Shown in pieces: positions 1-8,876 of a stretch of DNA of 41,655 bases. Within the stretch, counting starts at the first letter, position 1. Each line of letters opens with the position of its first letter. The position numbers were made by a program, and so were the translations under genes. Source of the stretch: Planctomyces sp. (GTDB lineage: Bacteria > Planctomycetota > Planctomycetia > Planctomycetales > Planctomycetaceae). The notes below the pieces were generated by a model that ran no database searches, had not been told where the DNA came from, and was given only the letters and a program-made list of their open reading frames with translations. The DNA is taken from NCBI GenBank assembly GCA_005798445.1, contig SYJG01000191.1, positions 1 through 41,655 of the forward strand. The letters are read 5' to 3'.

Positions 1-3
1 GGA

Positions 4-15
4 GGGCTGACGCCC
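4..15. repeat. Half of a GGGCGTCAGCCC-type palindrome, cut by the window edge
   Basis: GGGCTGACGCCC at the left edge matches the right arm core of the complete inverted repeat at 29495-29548. The left arm would lie outside the window. This reads as the end of a dispersed palindrome of the same family, but the match is short and itself partly self-complementary. Confidence 0.35.
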
Positions 16-220
16 TGCCGCTCGCCGAAAACATCTCATTCGAGGCCGCGTGGGGTATATGTCCCGTCCGCAGGCCAGTGACGTTGGATGGCTGGATATC
101 GCCCCGTCCTGGTGCCGGATGACAAAGAATCTGCCTCGAATCGCTGGAAAGTTCGGCCTTCTGGCAGTTTAGCTGTTGCGAATCGGGACGAACTTGTCTG
201 AAATCACGCCCCATCAAAAA

Positions 221-256
221 CTCGCTCCGCCACCGGGGCTGACTCGGTGGAGCGAG
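221..256 (+). other. Hairpin directly upstream of the ribosome-binding site of the first gene
   Basis: CTCGCTCC (221-228) pairs with GGAGCGAG (249-256) and ACCG (232-235) pairs with CGGT (245-248), leaving a 3-nt bulge and a 9-nt loop. There is no T-run after it. It ends 7 to 8 bases before the GGAGG ribosome-binding site of the gene at 279. It could end transcription from upstream, act as a leader structure, or be a small dispersed repeat. The rest of 16-278 shows no gene. Confidence 0.45.
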
Positions 257-278
257 CATCCTAGCCGGAGGCTCAGAT

Positions 279-3200
279 ATGACGACTGAAACGCGACCCG
301 AAGTCTCAGAGATCGGTTTGCTGCATCGACTTATCGCTTCCACACGGCGGCTGCTTCGAGCCACTTGGACCGCGACTGGTATCGGAATTACCGTCGGATT
401 GGGATTGCTCCTGCTGGTGGTGGTTTCTCTGGCGGACGTCGCATTGGCGTTCCGCGAATGGCTGCGGCTGGCCGGACTCCTGCTGGTGGCCGTGCCGAGT
501 GCTTGGGCCTTTTTCAACGGCGTGGTGCGCCCGCTGTTTCGGAAGATGACGTCACGATTTGTGGCTCGACGGATCGAGGCCACACTGCCGGGGATTCACA
601 ACCGGCTGGTCAGTGTCGTTGATCTGGACTCCGAAAAGCAGAAGAAGTTTTCGATGGCGTTCGTGCGACGCCTGATCACCGAGGCGATCGAGCGAGTCAA
701 GAACTTTCGGCCATCGGCGGTCGTGGACAAGCCGGCCCTGAAACGTGCCACCCTGTTTGCGATGATCGGTGTGCTGGTGTTTGCGACGGCGCTGGGCATC
801 TTTTCGGATCGCCTGCCGACCGCGTTGGCTCGGATCTTTTCACCGTTCGCCGATATCCCTCCAGCAACAGGCGTGCTGCTCGACGTTCAGCCTGGAACCA
901 CCAAAGTTCTGCGTGGCGAGCCGGTCGAATTTCTCGCGAAGGTCTCCGGCAAGAAAGTGGATCGCCTGCGGTTGGAAATGAAACCGGTCGAAGGTGAACA
1001 GGCTGGAAAAACCCTGTGGCATGAATTGCGTCCCGATCTCGACGGAACGATTTGGACGTTTCGGCTGCCGGCCTACGACAACTCGTTTGAATATCGAGTC
1101 CACGGCGGTGGCACCTGGACCAAGCTGGCGAAGGTGACGATGCTTGAACGGCCGCGGTTGGTTGGCTTGCAGGCGACGGTGCATTACCCGTCGTACATGC
1201 TGATGCCTGAGCCGCGAGTCAATCCGCCGGACGTCGCCGATGTCACTGGCCCCGTGGGGAGCAACGTCGAAGTCACCGTCAACGTCGAAGGAGACGCCTC
1301 GGTCGGTGAAATCCAATTGCTGCGAGAAGAATTTAACAGCCTGCCGGTTGAGAATCGGCCTCTACGAGTCTGGTTCGAGAACGTTCTGCCGAAGGGTCAC
1401 GCGGTCGAAGGCCGCTGGGACTGGGGACCGCAAGAGAAAGACCTCAATCCGAATGCCCCACCGGTCAAGCGCGGGACCGATCCGTCCGAATGGGCCAAAT
1501 GGCACTCGCATCCCGCCGCTCCGGGATTGTCGTACCACTTGTTTCATTCCGCCACCACTTCCTTCGACGTGCATCTCGGCGACATCCTTTTTGCAGAGGT
1601 CTTTGTGGAAGCCGATCAGCCCGCCGAAGAATTGATGCTGCAATTCCATGACGGACAAAACTGGGAACGCCGAGCCTTCTGGGGTGCCGACAAAATCAAC
1701 GTTGGCCAGAGCGAGACCGCTAGCCGTCGCCGGGCGGGCGACCTGCCGAAGACTGGCGAATGGGTGCGGCTCGAAGTTCCGGCGCGCGATTTGGACCTCG
1801 AAGGTCACTCGATTCGCGGCGTGAACTTCACGCAGTTCAGCGGAAGAATTTTGTGGGGCCGAGTCGGCACGCTCCCTGCTGCGACTCGCGAAGTCCGCGA
1901 CTTCGTGATCGTGGAAACGTTTCCATTGAAGATCAAGGAACAGGAAACGGGGGAACAAACGCAGTCAAAGTCCGTCGCGTCGAAGCACTTCGCCGCCATT
2001 CGCGAAGCACATCATTGGACGGGCACATTCCCGATCAACGGTGACGGCTGGTATCGCGTCGAGCTCAAGAATGAAATCGGGGCAGCCAACCTGCCGATGA
2101 AGGAAGCTCGCATCTCGTCAGTGCCAGACAATCCGCCGCAGATCATGATCGAGCGGCCGGGGTTTGACCTCGTGCTCAGCGAGCCGGTCAAGGTTCCCAT
2201 TGTCATCGCTGCATTCGACGACTTCGGACTCGGCGAACTCGTGCTCTCCCTTCAGCGCGGCGACGGTGGTTTTGTCGGTCGGCCGGTGAAGTCGTTCTCC
2301 GAGTTGAAGCGAGCCGACACGTCGCTCGTGATGCTCGATCTCGTCAGCGAAGGAGTCAAGAACGGCGAAGTGCTGAAGTACCGGGCCGAGGTCCGCGACC
2401 GCAAAGGACAATCGGCTCAGACACAGGACTACCAAATCCGCATCGTCTCCAACGATCCGAATGCCGCCGACAAACAGCTCGCGCAGTTGGAAAAGAAGGA
2501 AGAGGAGTTCGCCAAGAAGCTCGACAAACTGATCGAGGAGCAAGCCAAGGTCCAAGAGAAGCTCGAAAAGATCGCCGAGAAGTCCGAGCCGCTCACTGAA
2601 AAAATCGAAGCCGCTCAAGAGGCCGCCGAAAAAGCCGCAGACGCTGCTGCGGAGAAGGCCGAGCAAGCGGCTCAAGATCAAGCCAAGAAGGACGACCCGC
2701 AAGCCAAGGATCAACCGAAAGACCAACCCAAAGATCAGCCGAAGCCGAAAGAAGACCCGGCCGCAAAGGATCAGCCAACGCCGGAGCCGAAGCTCGATGC
2801 AGCGGCACAGCAGGAATTGGCTCAGCTCAAGCAAGAATTGGCTCAGGTCCAACAGGAAGAAGCCAAGAACGCCGAGGCCGCCAAACAACTGAACGAAGAC
2901 CTGAAAGAGTTGGCCAAGGAAGCGGAGAAGCAACAGCTTCTTCCGCCCGAACTGCAACGCGAAATCGCCGCGCTCGCCGAAGCGTTCAAGGAAGCGGCGA
3001 CCGAGCCGATCAAGAATCTCGCCGAAGAGATCAAGAAGTCGGCCGATGCGAAGACGCCGGATCCGAAACTCGAAAAACTCGAAGCCCGCGCCGACCAAGT
3101 GCAGGAGAATCTGGAAGCGTTGAAGAATCGGTTCGAAGCAGTGCGTGAGGCTCAGAAGGACGCCAAGCAAGACGCCGCGATGGCGCTCGACGAACTGCAT

Positions 3201-4457
3201 CGCGAGATGCTCAAGCAATCGGGCGAACTGACCGCCAGCGAACTCGAAGAGCTTCGCAAGGCGATCGAAGCGTTGCGAGACAAGTTGCAAAATCTCGCGA
3301 ACGAGGAATCGCAGTTGCTGGAATTCACTCCGGAGGCTCCGGAGTCGTTGCTGCCGGAAATTGCCAGCAAGCAGCGCGACGTCGAACGCCGAGCCGACAA
3401 GGAACTCGCCAAGACGAAAGAATTGCAGAAGCGCGACGATTACAAAGCGCTGAAGCAGAAGACTCAAAAACAGAAGCCGCAAAACGGCGAGACGCCGAAC
3501 GATCCAGCGAATCCTGAACCAATGCCTGCGGACGATCCACTGGCCGGAGACAACCCGCCAGAGTTGGCCACGAATCCGGAAGATTTCGGCAACAACGATA
3601 CTCCGATGCCCGATGCCGCAAAGCCAGAAGACAACGGCGACGAATTCCAACCGGCGATTGCCGATCCCGCGAAGCCGGCTCCTGTGAAACCAAACGCGTC
3701 GAAACCGAAACCTGCGAAGCCAGAGAAAAGCCAGCCGCAGAAACCACAAAAGGGAACTGATAAGCCACAGGCGGATCAGCCCAAGGACAAACCGACTCCC
3801 GCCGAACAACGCGAGAAGTTGAGCGACCGCGAAGCCAAGAAACTTGATCAACTCCAGAAAGCGGATGAGACTCTTGCCGCCGATCAACGAGCGCTCGACG
3901 AGTTGCTCAGCGAAATCGGCGAACTCTTGAATTCTGAAATGGCTGAGAAGGGTGAAGGGGACACACCGTTGCCTGGTGAAGCGCCGCCTGCCGAACCACC
4001 GCCAAACGGCGAGCCGATGCCCGCGACGGGTGAACCAACCGACGCCGCCGAACCGGCACCGTTGTCCGCTGAAAAGGCGGCGGAGTTGGCGGAGTTGCTC
4101 CAGTCAGCGAAGGCTCAAAAAGCGATGCAGATGGCCGCGCGGCTCCAAGCGATGCAAGTCGGCGACTCTTCCGAGCAGCCGAACAAAGGACAGAAGAATC
4201 CCAACGCTCCGCCTCCGCCGTTGAAGTCGAATCCGAAACCGCGTAGCGGTCTCGAAGGTGACAACTCCAGCCAATTCGCGATGGAAGCAGCCCTGAAAGA
4301 CCTCGATCCGTCGACTCGCTCGATGATCCTCAAAATGCAACCGCGAGTTCGTGAGGAGCTTCTGCAAAGCCTTCGCGAAGAAGGCCCGGAAGGTTATCAA
4401 CGATTCATCCGCGATTACTTCAAACGGTTGACGAAGGCAGGGCAGCCCAACAAGTAA
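279..4457 (+). CDS. Large membrane protein with periplasmic beta domains and long coiled coil (DUF4175-like)
   Basis: This 1392-residue protein starts at an ATG behind a GGAGG site. Hydrophobic segments lie near residues 29-52, 60-82 and 152-173. Residues about 190-725 are beta-rich and look like extracytoplasmic Ig-like or jelly-roll domains. From about 726 the sequence becomes charged coiled coil rich in Ala, Glu and Lys, broken by a PKDQ tandem near 806-818 and by Pro/Lys-rich linkers (about 1080-1310). A conserved-looking helical tail ends in YFKRLTKAG. Composition and layout resemble the DUF4175-like proteins that planctomycetes encode beside MoxR/DUF58/vWA genes, and a vWA protein does follow at 6373. 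It probably scaffolds an envelope complex; no enzymatic motif is visible. The family name is inferred from memory. Confidence 0.85.
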   Translation: MTTETRPEVSEIGLLHRLIASTRRLLRATWTATGIGITVGLGLLLLVVVSLADVALAFREWLRLAGLLLVAVPSAWAFFNGVVRPLFRKMTSRFVARRIEATLPGIHNRLVSVVDLDSEKQKKFSMAFVRRLITEAIERVKNFRPSAVVDKPALKRATLFAMIGVLVFATALGIFSDRLPTALARIFSPFADIPPATGVLLDVQPGTTKVLRGEPVEFLAKVSGKKVDRLRLEMKPVEGEQAGKTLWHELRPDLDGTIWTFRLPAYDNSFEYRVHGGGTWTKLAKVTMLERPRLVGLQATVHYPSYMLMPEPRVNPPDVADVTGPVGSNVEVTVNVEGDASVGEIQLLREEFNSLPVENRPLRVWFENVLPKGHAVEGRWDWGPQEKDLNPNAPPVKRGTDPSEWAKWHSHPAAPGLSYHLFHSATTSFDVHLGDILFAEVFVEADQPAEELMLQFHDGQNWERRAFWGADKINVGQSETASRRRAGDLPKTGEWVRLEVPARDLDLEGHSIRGVNFTQFSGRILWGRVGTLPAATREVRDFVIVETFPLKIKEQETGEQTQSKSVASKHFAAIREAHHWTGTFPINGDGWYRVELKNEIGAANLPMKEARISSVPDNPPQIMIERPGFDLVLSEPVKVPIVIAAFDDFGLGELVLSLQRGDGGFVGRPVKSFSELKRADTSLVMLDLVSEGVKNGEVLKYRAEVRDRKGQSAQTQDYQIRIVSNDPNAADKQLAQLEKKEEEFAKKLDKLIEEQAKVQEKLEKIAEKSEPLTEKIEAAQEAAEKAADAAAEKAEQAAQDQAKKDDPQAKDQPKDQPKDQPKPKEDPAAKDQPTPEPKLDAAAQQELAQLKQELAQVQQEEAKNAEAAKQLNEDLKELAKEAEKQQLLPPELQREIAALAEAFKEAATEPIKNLAEEIKKSADAKTPDPKLEKLEARADQVQENLEALKNRFEAVREAQKDAKQDAAMALDELHREMLKQSGELTASELEELRKAIEALRDKLQNLANEESQLLEFTPEAPESLLPEIASKQRDVERRADKELAKTKELQKRDDYKALKQKTQKQKPQNGETPNDPANPEPMPADDPLAGDNPPELATNPEDFGNNDTPMPDAAKPEDNGDEFQPAIADPAKPAPVKPNASKPKPAKPEKSQPQKPQKGTDKPQADQPKDKPTPAEQREKLSDREAKKLDQLQKADETLAADQRALDELLSEIGELLNSEMAEKGEGDTPLPGEAPPAEPPPNGEPMPATGEPTDAAEPAPLSAEKAAELAELLQSAKAQKAMQMAARLQAMQVGDSSEQPNKGQKNPNAPPPPLKSNPKPRSGLEGDNSSQFAMEAALKDLDPSTRSMILKMQPRVREELLQSLREEGPEGYQRFIRDYFKRLTKAGQPNK

Positions 4458-4528
4458 TCCACAACTCGCGTCCGAAAAAGCGCGAGATCACCAAGGCAGG
4501 TCCCAGGCACAAGGAGGTTGCAATTCGA

Positions 4529-4561
4529 ATGAAGTCACTCAAAGGAACCTCAAGATGGTAG
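4529..4561 (+). other. Possible 10-codon leader ORF overlapping the next start
   Basis: A strong AAGGAGG (4511-4517) sits 11 bases before an ATG at 4529. The frame encodes only MKSLKGTSRW and its TAG stop (4559-4561) overlaps the ATG (4555) of the DUF2442 gene. The DUF2442 gene itself has only a weak site in front of it, so it may be translated by coupling or reinitiation. It could also be chance, or a sign that the true start has moved by a frameshift. Confidence 0.25.
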
Positions 4562-5031
4562 AGCCACCACGGCCGGTGAGCGTCGTTTCGGTCGTCGCGT
4601 TGAACGACCTGCATTTGCAACTCGATTTCGACGACGGACTCAGCCGTACTGTCGATGTGACTCCTTACGTCCAAGGACCACACTACAAACAGGTCCGTCT
4701 GAGCGAAAAATTCTTCAAGACGGCGCACATCGAAAGTGGTGCTGTCGTTTGGGACAACGGCGTGATGCTCGACGCAGATCTGCTGCGCTACGGCCCGCCA
4801 AAACCGCCGAAGCCCGAAAAGGTCAAGGCGACGAAACCGGCCAAGCCCGCCGCGAAAGCGAAACCGAAAGCCAAATCAGTGAAGGTGGTCAAGGCAAAAG
4901 TCAAACCGGCGAAGCCGAAAGCCCCGGCAAAGAAAGTCGCCAAAGCGGTCAAGCCCGTGAAGAGAGCTGCCAAGCCTGCCGCGAAGTCCAAAGCCAAACC
5001 CGTCAAAAAGCCGGCGAAGAAAAAGAAGTAA
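4555..5031 (+). CDS. DUF2442-type protein with histone-H1-like lysine/proline/alanine tail
   Basis: The protein has 158 residues. The first 80 residues resemble DUF2442: VVALNDLHLQLDFDDG, then a strand-rich section ending VVWDNGVMLDADLLRYG, typical of the small domain often encoded near toxin-antitoxin or DUF4160 genes. From residue about 81 to the end the sequence is almost only Lys, Ala, Pro and Val in irregular KAKP/KPAK repeats, as in bacterial H1-like and AlgP-like DNA-binding tails. The tail should be disordered, strongly basic and able to bind nucleic acid or polyanions. The fusion of a small folded domain with an H1-like tail is the unusual point. Its place between two envelope-protein genes gives no clear functional clue. 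Confidence 0.75.
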   Translation: MVEPPRPVSVVSVVALNDLHLQLDFDDGLSRTVDVTPYVQGPHYKQVRLSEKFFKTAHIESGAVVWDNGVMLDADLLRYGPPKPPKPEKVKATKPAKPAAKAKPKAKSVKVVKAKVKPAKPKAPAKKVAKAVKPVKRAAKPAAKSKAKPVKKPAKKKK

Positions 5032-5123
5032 CGCGGCGGAGCCGTCATCCCATTGCTCGATTCGTCCGTCGAGCGCTCATCGCCAGCACGGCTCGGAGAG
5101 CTTCGCGGTGCGGAAGGTCCGCG

Positions 5124-6320
5124 ATGAGACTTCGACAGCGTCTGAGCAAGTTCAGCCTCGCTGGCTTGATCGCAGCCCTGGCGTGCTGTTGGACTGCTCT
5201 CGCATTCGATGAAAAACCAGCGGCCGATCCAACGGCGACGGAAGGCGACAAGCGTCCCATCCCGGCCGCGTTCCAACTGCGAGTGAGTCGTACTCAGGAA
5301 CAACTCATCGCCGCTGGTGGCTCGGAAGACACCGAGCGAGCCGTCGCAGCCGCCATCAATTGGTTGGCTCGGCATCAAAATCCGGATGGCAGTTGGGGCT
5401 GTCAGAAGTGTGTCGAGCGATGCAAGGACGAGACCTGCAAGGCTCATGCACAAAAGGCCGGAGCGGACTATTCTGCGGCGGCGACCGCGTTCGGTGTGCT
5501 GCCGTTCCTCGCGGCTGGCCAGAGTCACCTGACGAAAGGCCCGTATCAACAAGTCATTCGCCGGGGCCTCATTTGGCTAGCGCAGAATCAAGACCCCAAG
5601 ACGGGACGGCTCGGCAGCGGATTAATGTATGAACATGGCCTGGCCACGATGGCGCTCTGCGAGGCGTACGGTATCAGTGGCGACCCGAAATTGAAGGCCC
5701 CTGCTCAAGCGGCGGTTGCGTTCCTCGAAGACGCACAAAACGATGAATCAGGAGGTTGGCACTACACCGCGAATCCGCCCACCGCCGGCGACACCTCGGT
5801 CCTCGGTTGGCAAGTCATGGCCCTGCGCAGTGGTCAGCTTGCGGGGCTTCAAGTGAATCCAAAAATCCGGCTGAAGTCGAAGCTGTTTCTCAAGTCCGTG
5901 TCGAAGGGGAAATCCGGGGGCCTTTTTTCCTACGCTCCCGAATCAGGGCCTTCTCCGGCAATGACTGCTGTGGGAGTCCTCTGTCGGCAGCATGGTGGAT
6001 GCCAAGCGGACGCGCCGGAGATGACCGAAGGCTTGAGCTACCTCGCCGCGAATCAAAACGCCGCCCACCTCAACACCTATTTGCTCTACTACGCGACGCA
6101 AGCGATGCACAATCTGCCGGGCAAGCAGTGGGAAGACTGGAATAAGGCGACTCAAAAAGCACTGATCGATTCGCAAATTCGTGAAGGTTGTGCCGCCGGA
6201 AGCTGGAAGCCCAAAGACCACGACGCCGGCCCACTGATGTCCACCAGCCTGACTGCTTTGACTTTAGAGGTCTATTACCGTTGGAATCCGCTCTATGGGG
6301 CGGAAAGGAAGGCCCCGTGA
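5124..6320 (+). CDS. Exported squalene-cyclase/prenyltransferase-like alpha-barrel repeat protein with Cys motif
   Basis: The start is placed at ATG 5124, after GGAAGG, because it gives a clean signal peptide (basic MRLRQR, hydrophobic core, cleavage near residue 27). Longer in-frame starts overlap the preceding gene. The 398-residue product has repeats of the prenyltransferase/squalene-oxidase type (AINWLARHQNPDGSWG, MYEHGLATMALCEAYG, YLAANQN), which build an alpha/alpha barrel. The catalytic DxDD of true cyclases is not seen, so a binding or scaffold role is more likely than cyclisation. Right after the first repeat comes a Cys cluster (GCQKCVERCKDETC) that the paralogue at 8877 lacks; it could bind metal or form disulphides. 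The gene precedes the vWA gene by 52 bases and likely shares its transcript. Confidence 0.85.
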   Translation: MRLRQRLSKFSLAGLIAALACCWTALAFDEKPAADPTATEGDKRPIPAAFQLRVSRTQEQLIAAGGSEDTERAVAAAINWLARHQNPDGSWGCQKCVERCKDETCKAHAQKAGADYSAAATAFGVLPFLAAGQSHLTKGPYQQVIRRGLIWLAQNQDPKTGRLGSGLMYEHGLATMALCEAYGISGDPKLKAPAQAAVAFLEDAQNDESGGWHYTANPPTAGDTSVLGWQVMALRSGQLAGLQVNPKIRLKSKLFLKSVSKGKSGGLFSYAPESGPSPAMTAVGVLCRQHGGCQADAPEMTEGLSYLAANQNAAHLNTYLLYYATQAMHNLPGKQWEDWNKATQKALIDSQIREGCAAGSWKPKDHDAGPLMSTSLTALTLEVYYRWNPLYGAERKAP

Positions 6321-6372
6321 CCTGCCTCGGTCGTCAACGACTCCCTGCCCTCCCGCCGATTTATCCCGCTCT

Positions 6373-8865
6373 ATGCTTCAACGCTTTCTGCAACTGCTCG
6401 GCATTCACGAAGACGTCCTCAAGCACATGGACCGCGCGGAACTGGTGTTTCAACGCGGCGAGGTGCTGTGGATCGGGGCGGTGTTGTTGTTGCCGTTGGC
6501 ATGGATGGTCTATCGGCGGCAAAAGCTGAATCTGCACACGGTGCCGAAGTGGTTGCTGGTCACGCTGTGCGTGACTCGCGTCTCGATCCTGGCGCTGCTG
6601 TTCGTCGTGCTCTCGGGGCCGTACTTGCGGATCGATCACAAGTTCGAACGAAAGCCGATCGTCGCGTTCTTGTTCGACAACTCGCAGAGCATGCGGCTGC
6701 CAGCGGGACCGTTTGAAACCGACGAGCAATTTGCGGAAGGGGCTCGTGCCATCGGGGCGATCAAAGAGGAAACGCCAAGCTCCTCGGCCACCATCGCGCC
6801 AAAAGACAACCTCACCTCCAACGAGACAAAAAGGACAGAAGAGCCTCTTCCAACACCAATCGTTGTCGATGCAGACACGCGCGCAACGCTGAATCGAATC
6901 CGACGAGCGGAGTTGTCGCAAACCGCCGTGCGAGTCGCGAGCGACAAACTGCTGAAGCCGCTGGGTGAAAAATTTGATGTGCGGTATCTCACGTTTGCAC
7001 GCGATGTCGAGCCATTTGTCTTCGATCCAGCCAAAAGCGACCCGCAGTTGCCAGATGTCAACAGCGGGCCGTCGTCCTGGCTCGGGAGTGTCATCCAGCA
7101 CGTCGTCGAGGAAGCGGCGGGGCAAAAGATCGCGGGACTTGTGCTGTTCAGCGACGGCCAGAACACGGGGGGGCGATCTCCAGCGGAAGCGGCACGCTCG
7201 GCGGCGCAGGTCGGTGCGCCGATCTTCCCGGTGCCGGTTGGTTCGCCGAAGCGATTGCAAGATGTCTCAATTGTGGACCTTTACACGACCGGGCAAGTCT
7301 CGATCGGTGACACGGTCCGCGTGGCTGTGACGCTCGAATCGCATGGCTTCAATAAGCGGCCCGTGAAGGTGGAGTTGAAGGACGGCGAAACGGTGCTCGA
7401 CACGAAGGAGTTGGTGTTGCTTGGCACCGAGCAACAGCAGACCGAATTGATCTTCGAGGCGAAAGAGGCCGGTGACAAATATCTCACGGTCAACGTTCCG
7501 GCTTTCCCGGAAGAGGCGGAAGAACTGCGAGCCAACAACAGCGACCTGGCGTTCGTGCGGGTCAGTGACGAGAAGCTGAAGGTCCTGCTGATCGACGGAC
7601 TGCCACGTTGGGATTTTCGATTCTTGAAGAACGACATCCGCCGCGACAACGGCATCAAGGGCCGCACCGGCGACGAACCGGAAGTCATCGCCGAAGCCGA
7701 ATGGCGGCGAATGTCGAAAGACGATCAAGCCGCAAAACTGCCGGCCACCGCGAAAGAGTTGGCGGAATACCACACGATCGTTCTCGGTGACGCTTCCCCC
7801 GATATCCTGCACGACGATTTTCGGAAAGCCTTGATCGAAGCGGTGCGCGACAAGGGGGTCGGTCTGATTGTCGAAGCTGGCCCGCGCTTTATGCCGCAGA
7901 TGTACGACCGAGAGTTTCAGTCGCTGCTGCCCGTCGTGTTGAAGAACAACGCCGCGAACGGCATCGAGGCTCCCGCCTACAAGCCCTTCAAGATCGAGAT
8001 CACGCCGGAAGGCTTGCTGCACGAATCGTTGCGGCTGCACGACGATCCGGGCCGCAACGTCCAAGTCTGGTCACAAATGCCGACCTACTTCTGGGCCTCC
8101 GCCGTTGAGCGTCCGTCGCCGGCCGCCATCGTGCTGGCTCGCAATCCGAGCCTTGAAAATCGCTGGGGCAAGCAACCGCTCATCGCGTACCAGTTCGCTG
8201 GCAAAGGGAAGGTCGCGTTCCTCGGCATGGACGCAACGTACTTGTGGCGGCAGAACGTCGGCGACCGATTCTTCTACAAGTTCTGGGGCCAGATGCTCCG
8301 CTTCGTCGGCCGCACGGACGACGGTTCGGGCAAGAAGGAAAACCGCCTCACCGTGCGTCCCGTCCGAGTACAACCGGGCGAGTCCGCCGAGATCGAACTC
8401 TTCGCCTTCACCGCCGACGGCCAACCGCGCATCGACTCGACGCTCAAGCTCAGTACGCTCGGACCGACCGGTTCGCAAATGGTGGAAGTCGTCGCCGACA
8501 AATTCGTGAAGGGCCGCTTCACCGGCAAGTTCTCTCCCAAGGAAACCGGTGAGCATCGAGTGCTCTATCAGCCGAACGATTCGCCGAAAACGACCGAAGG
8601 CAAGCTGCGAGTCATGCCGTCCTCGGAAGAGTTGCGCGATCCAAACCTGAATCGCCCGCTGCTAGAAACGCTCGCCAGTACGACCGACGGCAAAGTGATT
8701 TCGATTGCCGACCTCGCCTCTCTGCCAGATCTCTTCAAGGGCGAACCCATGCTGATCGAAGTCCACCGCGAAGCCAGCATCTGGGACAACTGGTTCACGC
8801 TTCTGTTCATCACGCTGATTTATGCGGTGGATGTCGGGCTACGTCGGTTAAGTGGTTTGAGTTGA
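6373..8865 (+). CDS. vWA-domain membrane protein with glutamine-amidotransferase-like domain
   Basis: Start ATG 6373 gives an 830-residue protein beginning MLQRFLQLLG. A longer reading frame would overlap the upstream gene. Two membrane helices lie near residues 31-48 and 55-78. A von Willebrand factor A domain follows with the MIDAS DxSxS motif at D102, S104 and S106 (DNSQSM), and GLVLFSDGQNTGG further on. After an Ig-like section comes a region starting KVLLIDGLPRWDFRFLK that matches the class I glutamine-amidotransferase-like fold of planctomycete BatA-like proteins, without an obvious catalytic Cys. A last helix lies near 806-826 (WFTLLFITLIYAVDVGL). Families of this kind sit with MoxR ATPases and DUF58 proteins and are thought to act in envelope assembly. 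The stop codon overlaps the ribosome-binding site of the next gene. Confidence 0.88.
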   Translation: MLQRFLQLLGIHEDVLKHMDRAELVFQRGEVLWIGAVLLLPLAWMVYRRQKLNLHTVPKWLLVTLCVTRVSILALLFVVLSGPYLRIDHKFERKPIVAFLFDNSQSMRLPAGPFETDEQFAEGARAIGAIKEETPSSSATIAPKDNLTSNETKRTEEPLPTPIVVDADTRATLNRIRRAELSQTAVRVASDKLLKPLGEKFDVRYLTFARDVEPFVFDPAKSDPQLPDVNSGPSSWLGSVIQHVVEEAAGQKIAGLVLFSDGQNTGGRSPAEAARSAAQVGAPIFPVPVGSPKRLQDVSIVDLYTTGQVSIGDTVRVAVTLESHGFNKRPVKVELKDGETVLDTKELVLLGTEQQQTELIFEAKEAGDKYLTVNVPAFPEEAEELRANNSDLAFVRVSDEKLKVLLIDGLPRWDFRFLKNDIRRDNGIKGRTGDEPEVIAEAEWRRMSKDDQAAKLPATAKELAEYHTIVLGDASPDILHDDFRKALIEAVRDKGVGLIVEAGPRFMPQMYDREFQSLLPVVLKNNAANGIEAPAYKPFKIEITPEGLLHESLRLHDDPGRNVQVWSQMPTYFWASAVERPSPAAIVLARNPSLENRWGKQPLIAYQFAGKGKVAFLGMDATYLWRQNVGDRFFYKFWGQMLRFVGRTDDGSGKKENRLTVRPVRVQPGESAEIELFAFTADGQPRIDSTLKLSTLGPTGSQMVEVVADKFVKGRFTGKFSPKETGEHRVLYQPNDSPKTTEGKLRVMPSSEELRDPNLNRPLLETLASTTDGKVISIADLASLPDLFKGEPMLIEVHREASIWDNWFTLLFITLIYAVDVGLRRLSGLS

Positions 8866-8876
8866 GGAGGTCTTCG

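Noticed and set aside
2118-3887. 589-codon open frame on the minus strand
   Set aside because: It is antisense to the coiled-coil part of the large membrane protein. Its Leu/Arg/Phe-rich product is what the complement of Glu/Lys/Ala codons gives in a GC-rich genome, and no family motif is present.
4798-5031. Lysine/proline tail as a DNA repeat array or CRISPR
   Set aside because: The units are irregular, coding and lack spacers. No regular repeat-spacer array was seen anywhere in the window.
4749-5123. Upstream starts for the first squalene-cyclase-like protein
   Set aside because: They would overlap the whole lysine-rich tail gene in another frame and destroy the signal peptide at 5124.
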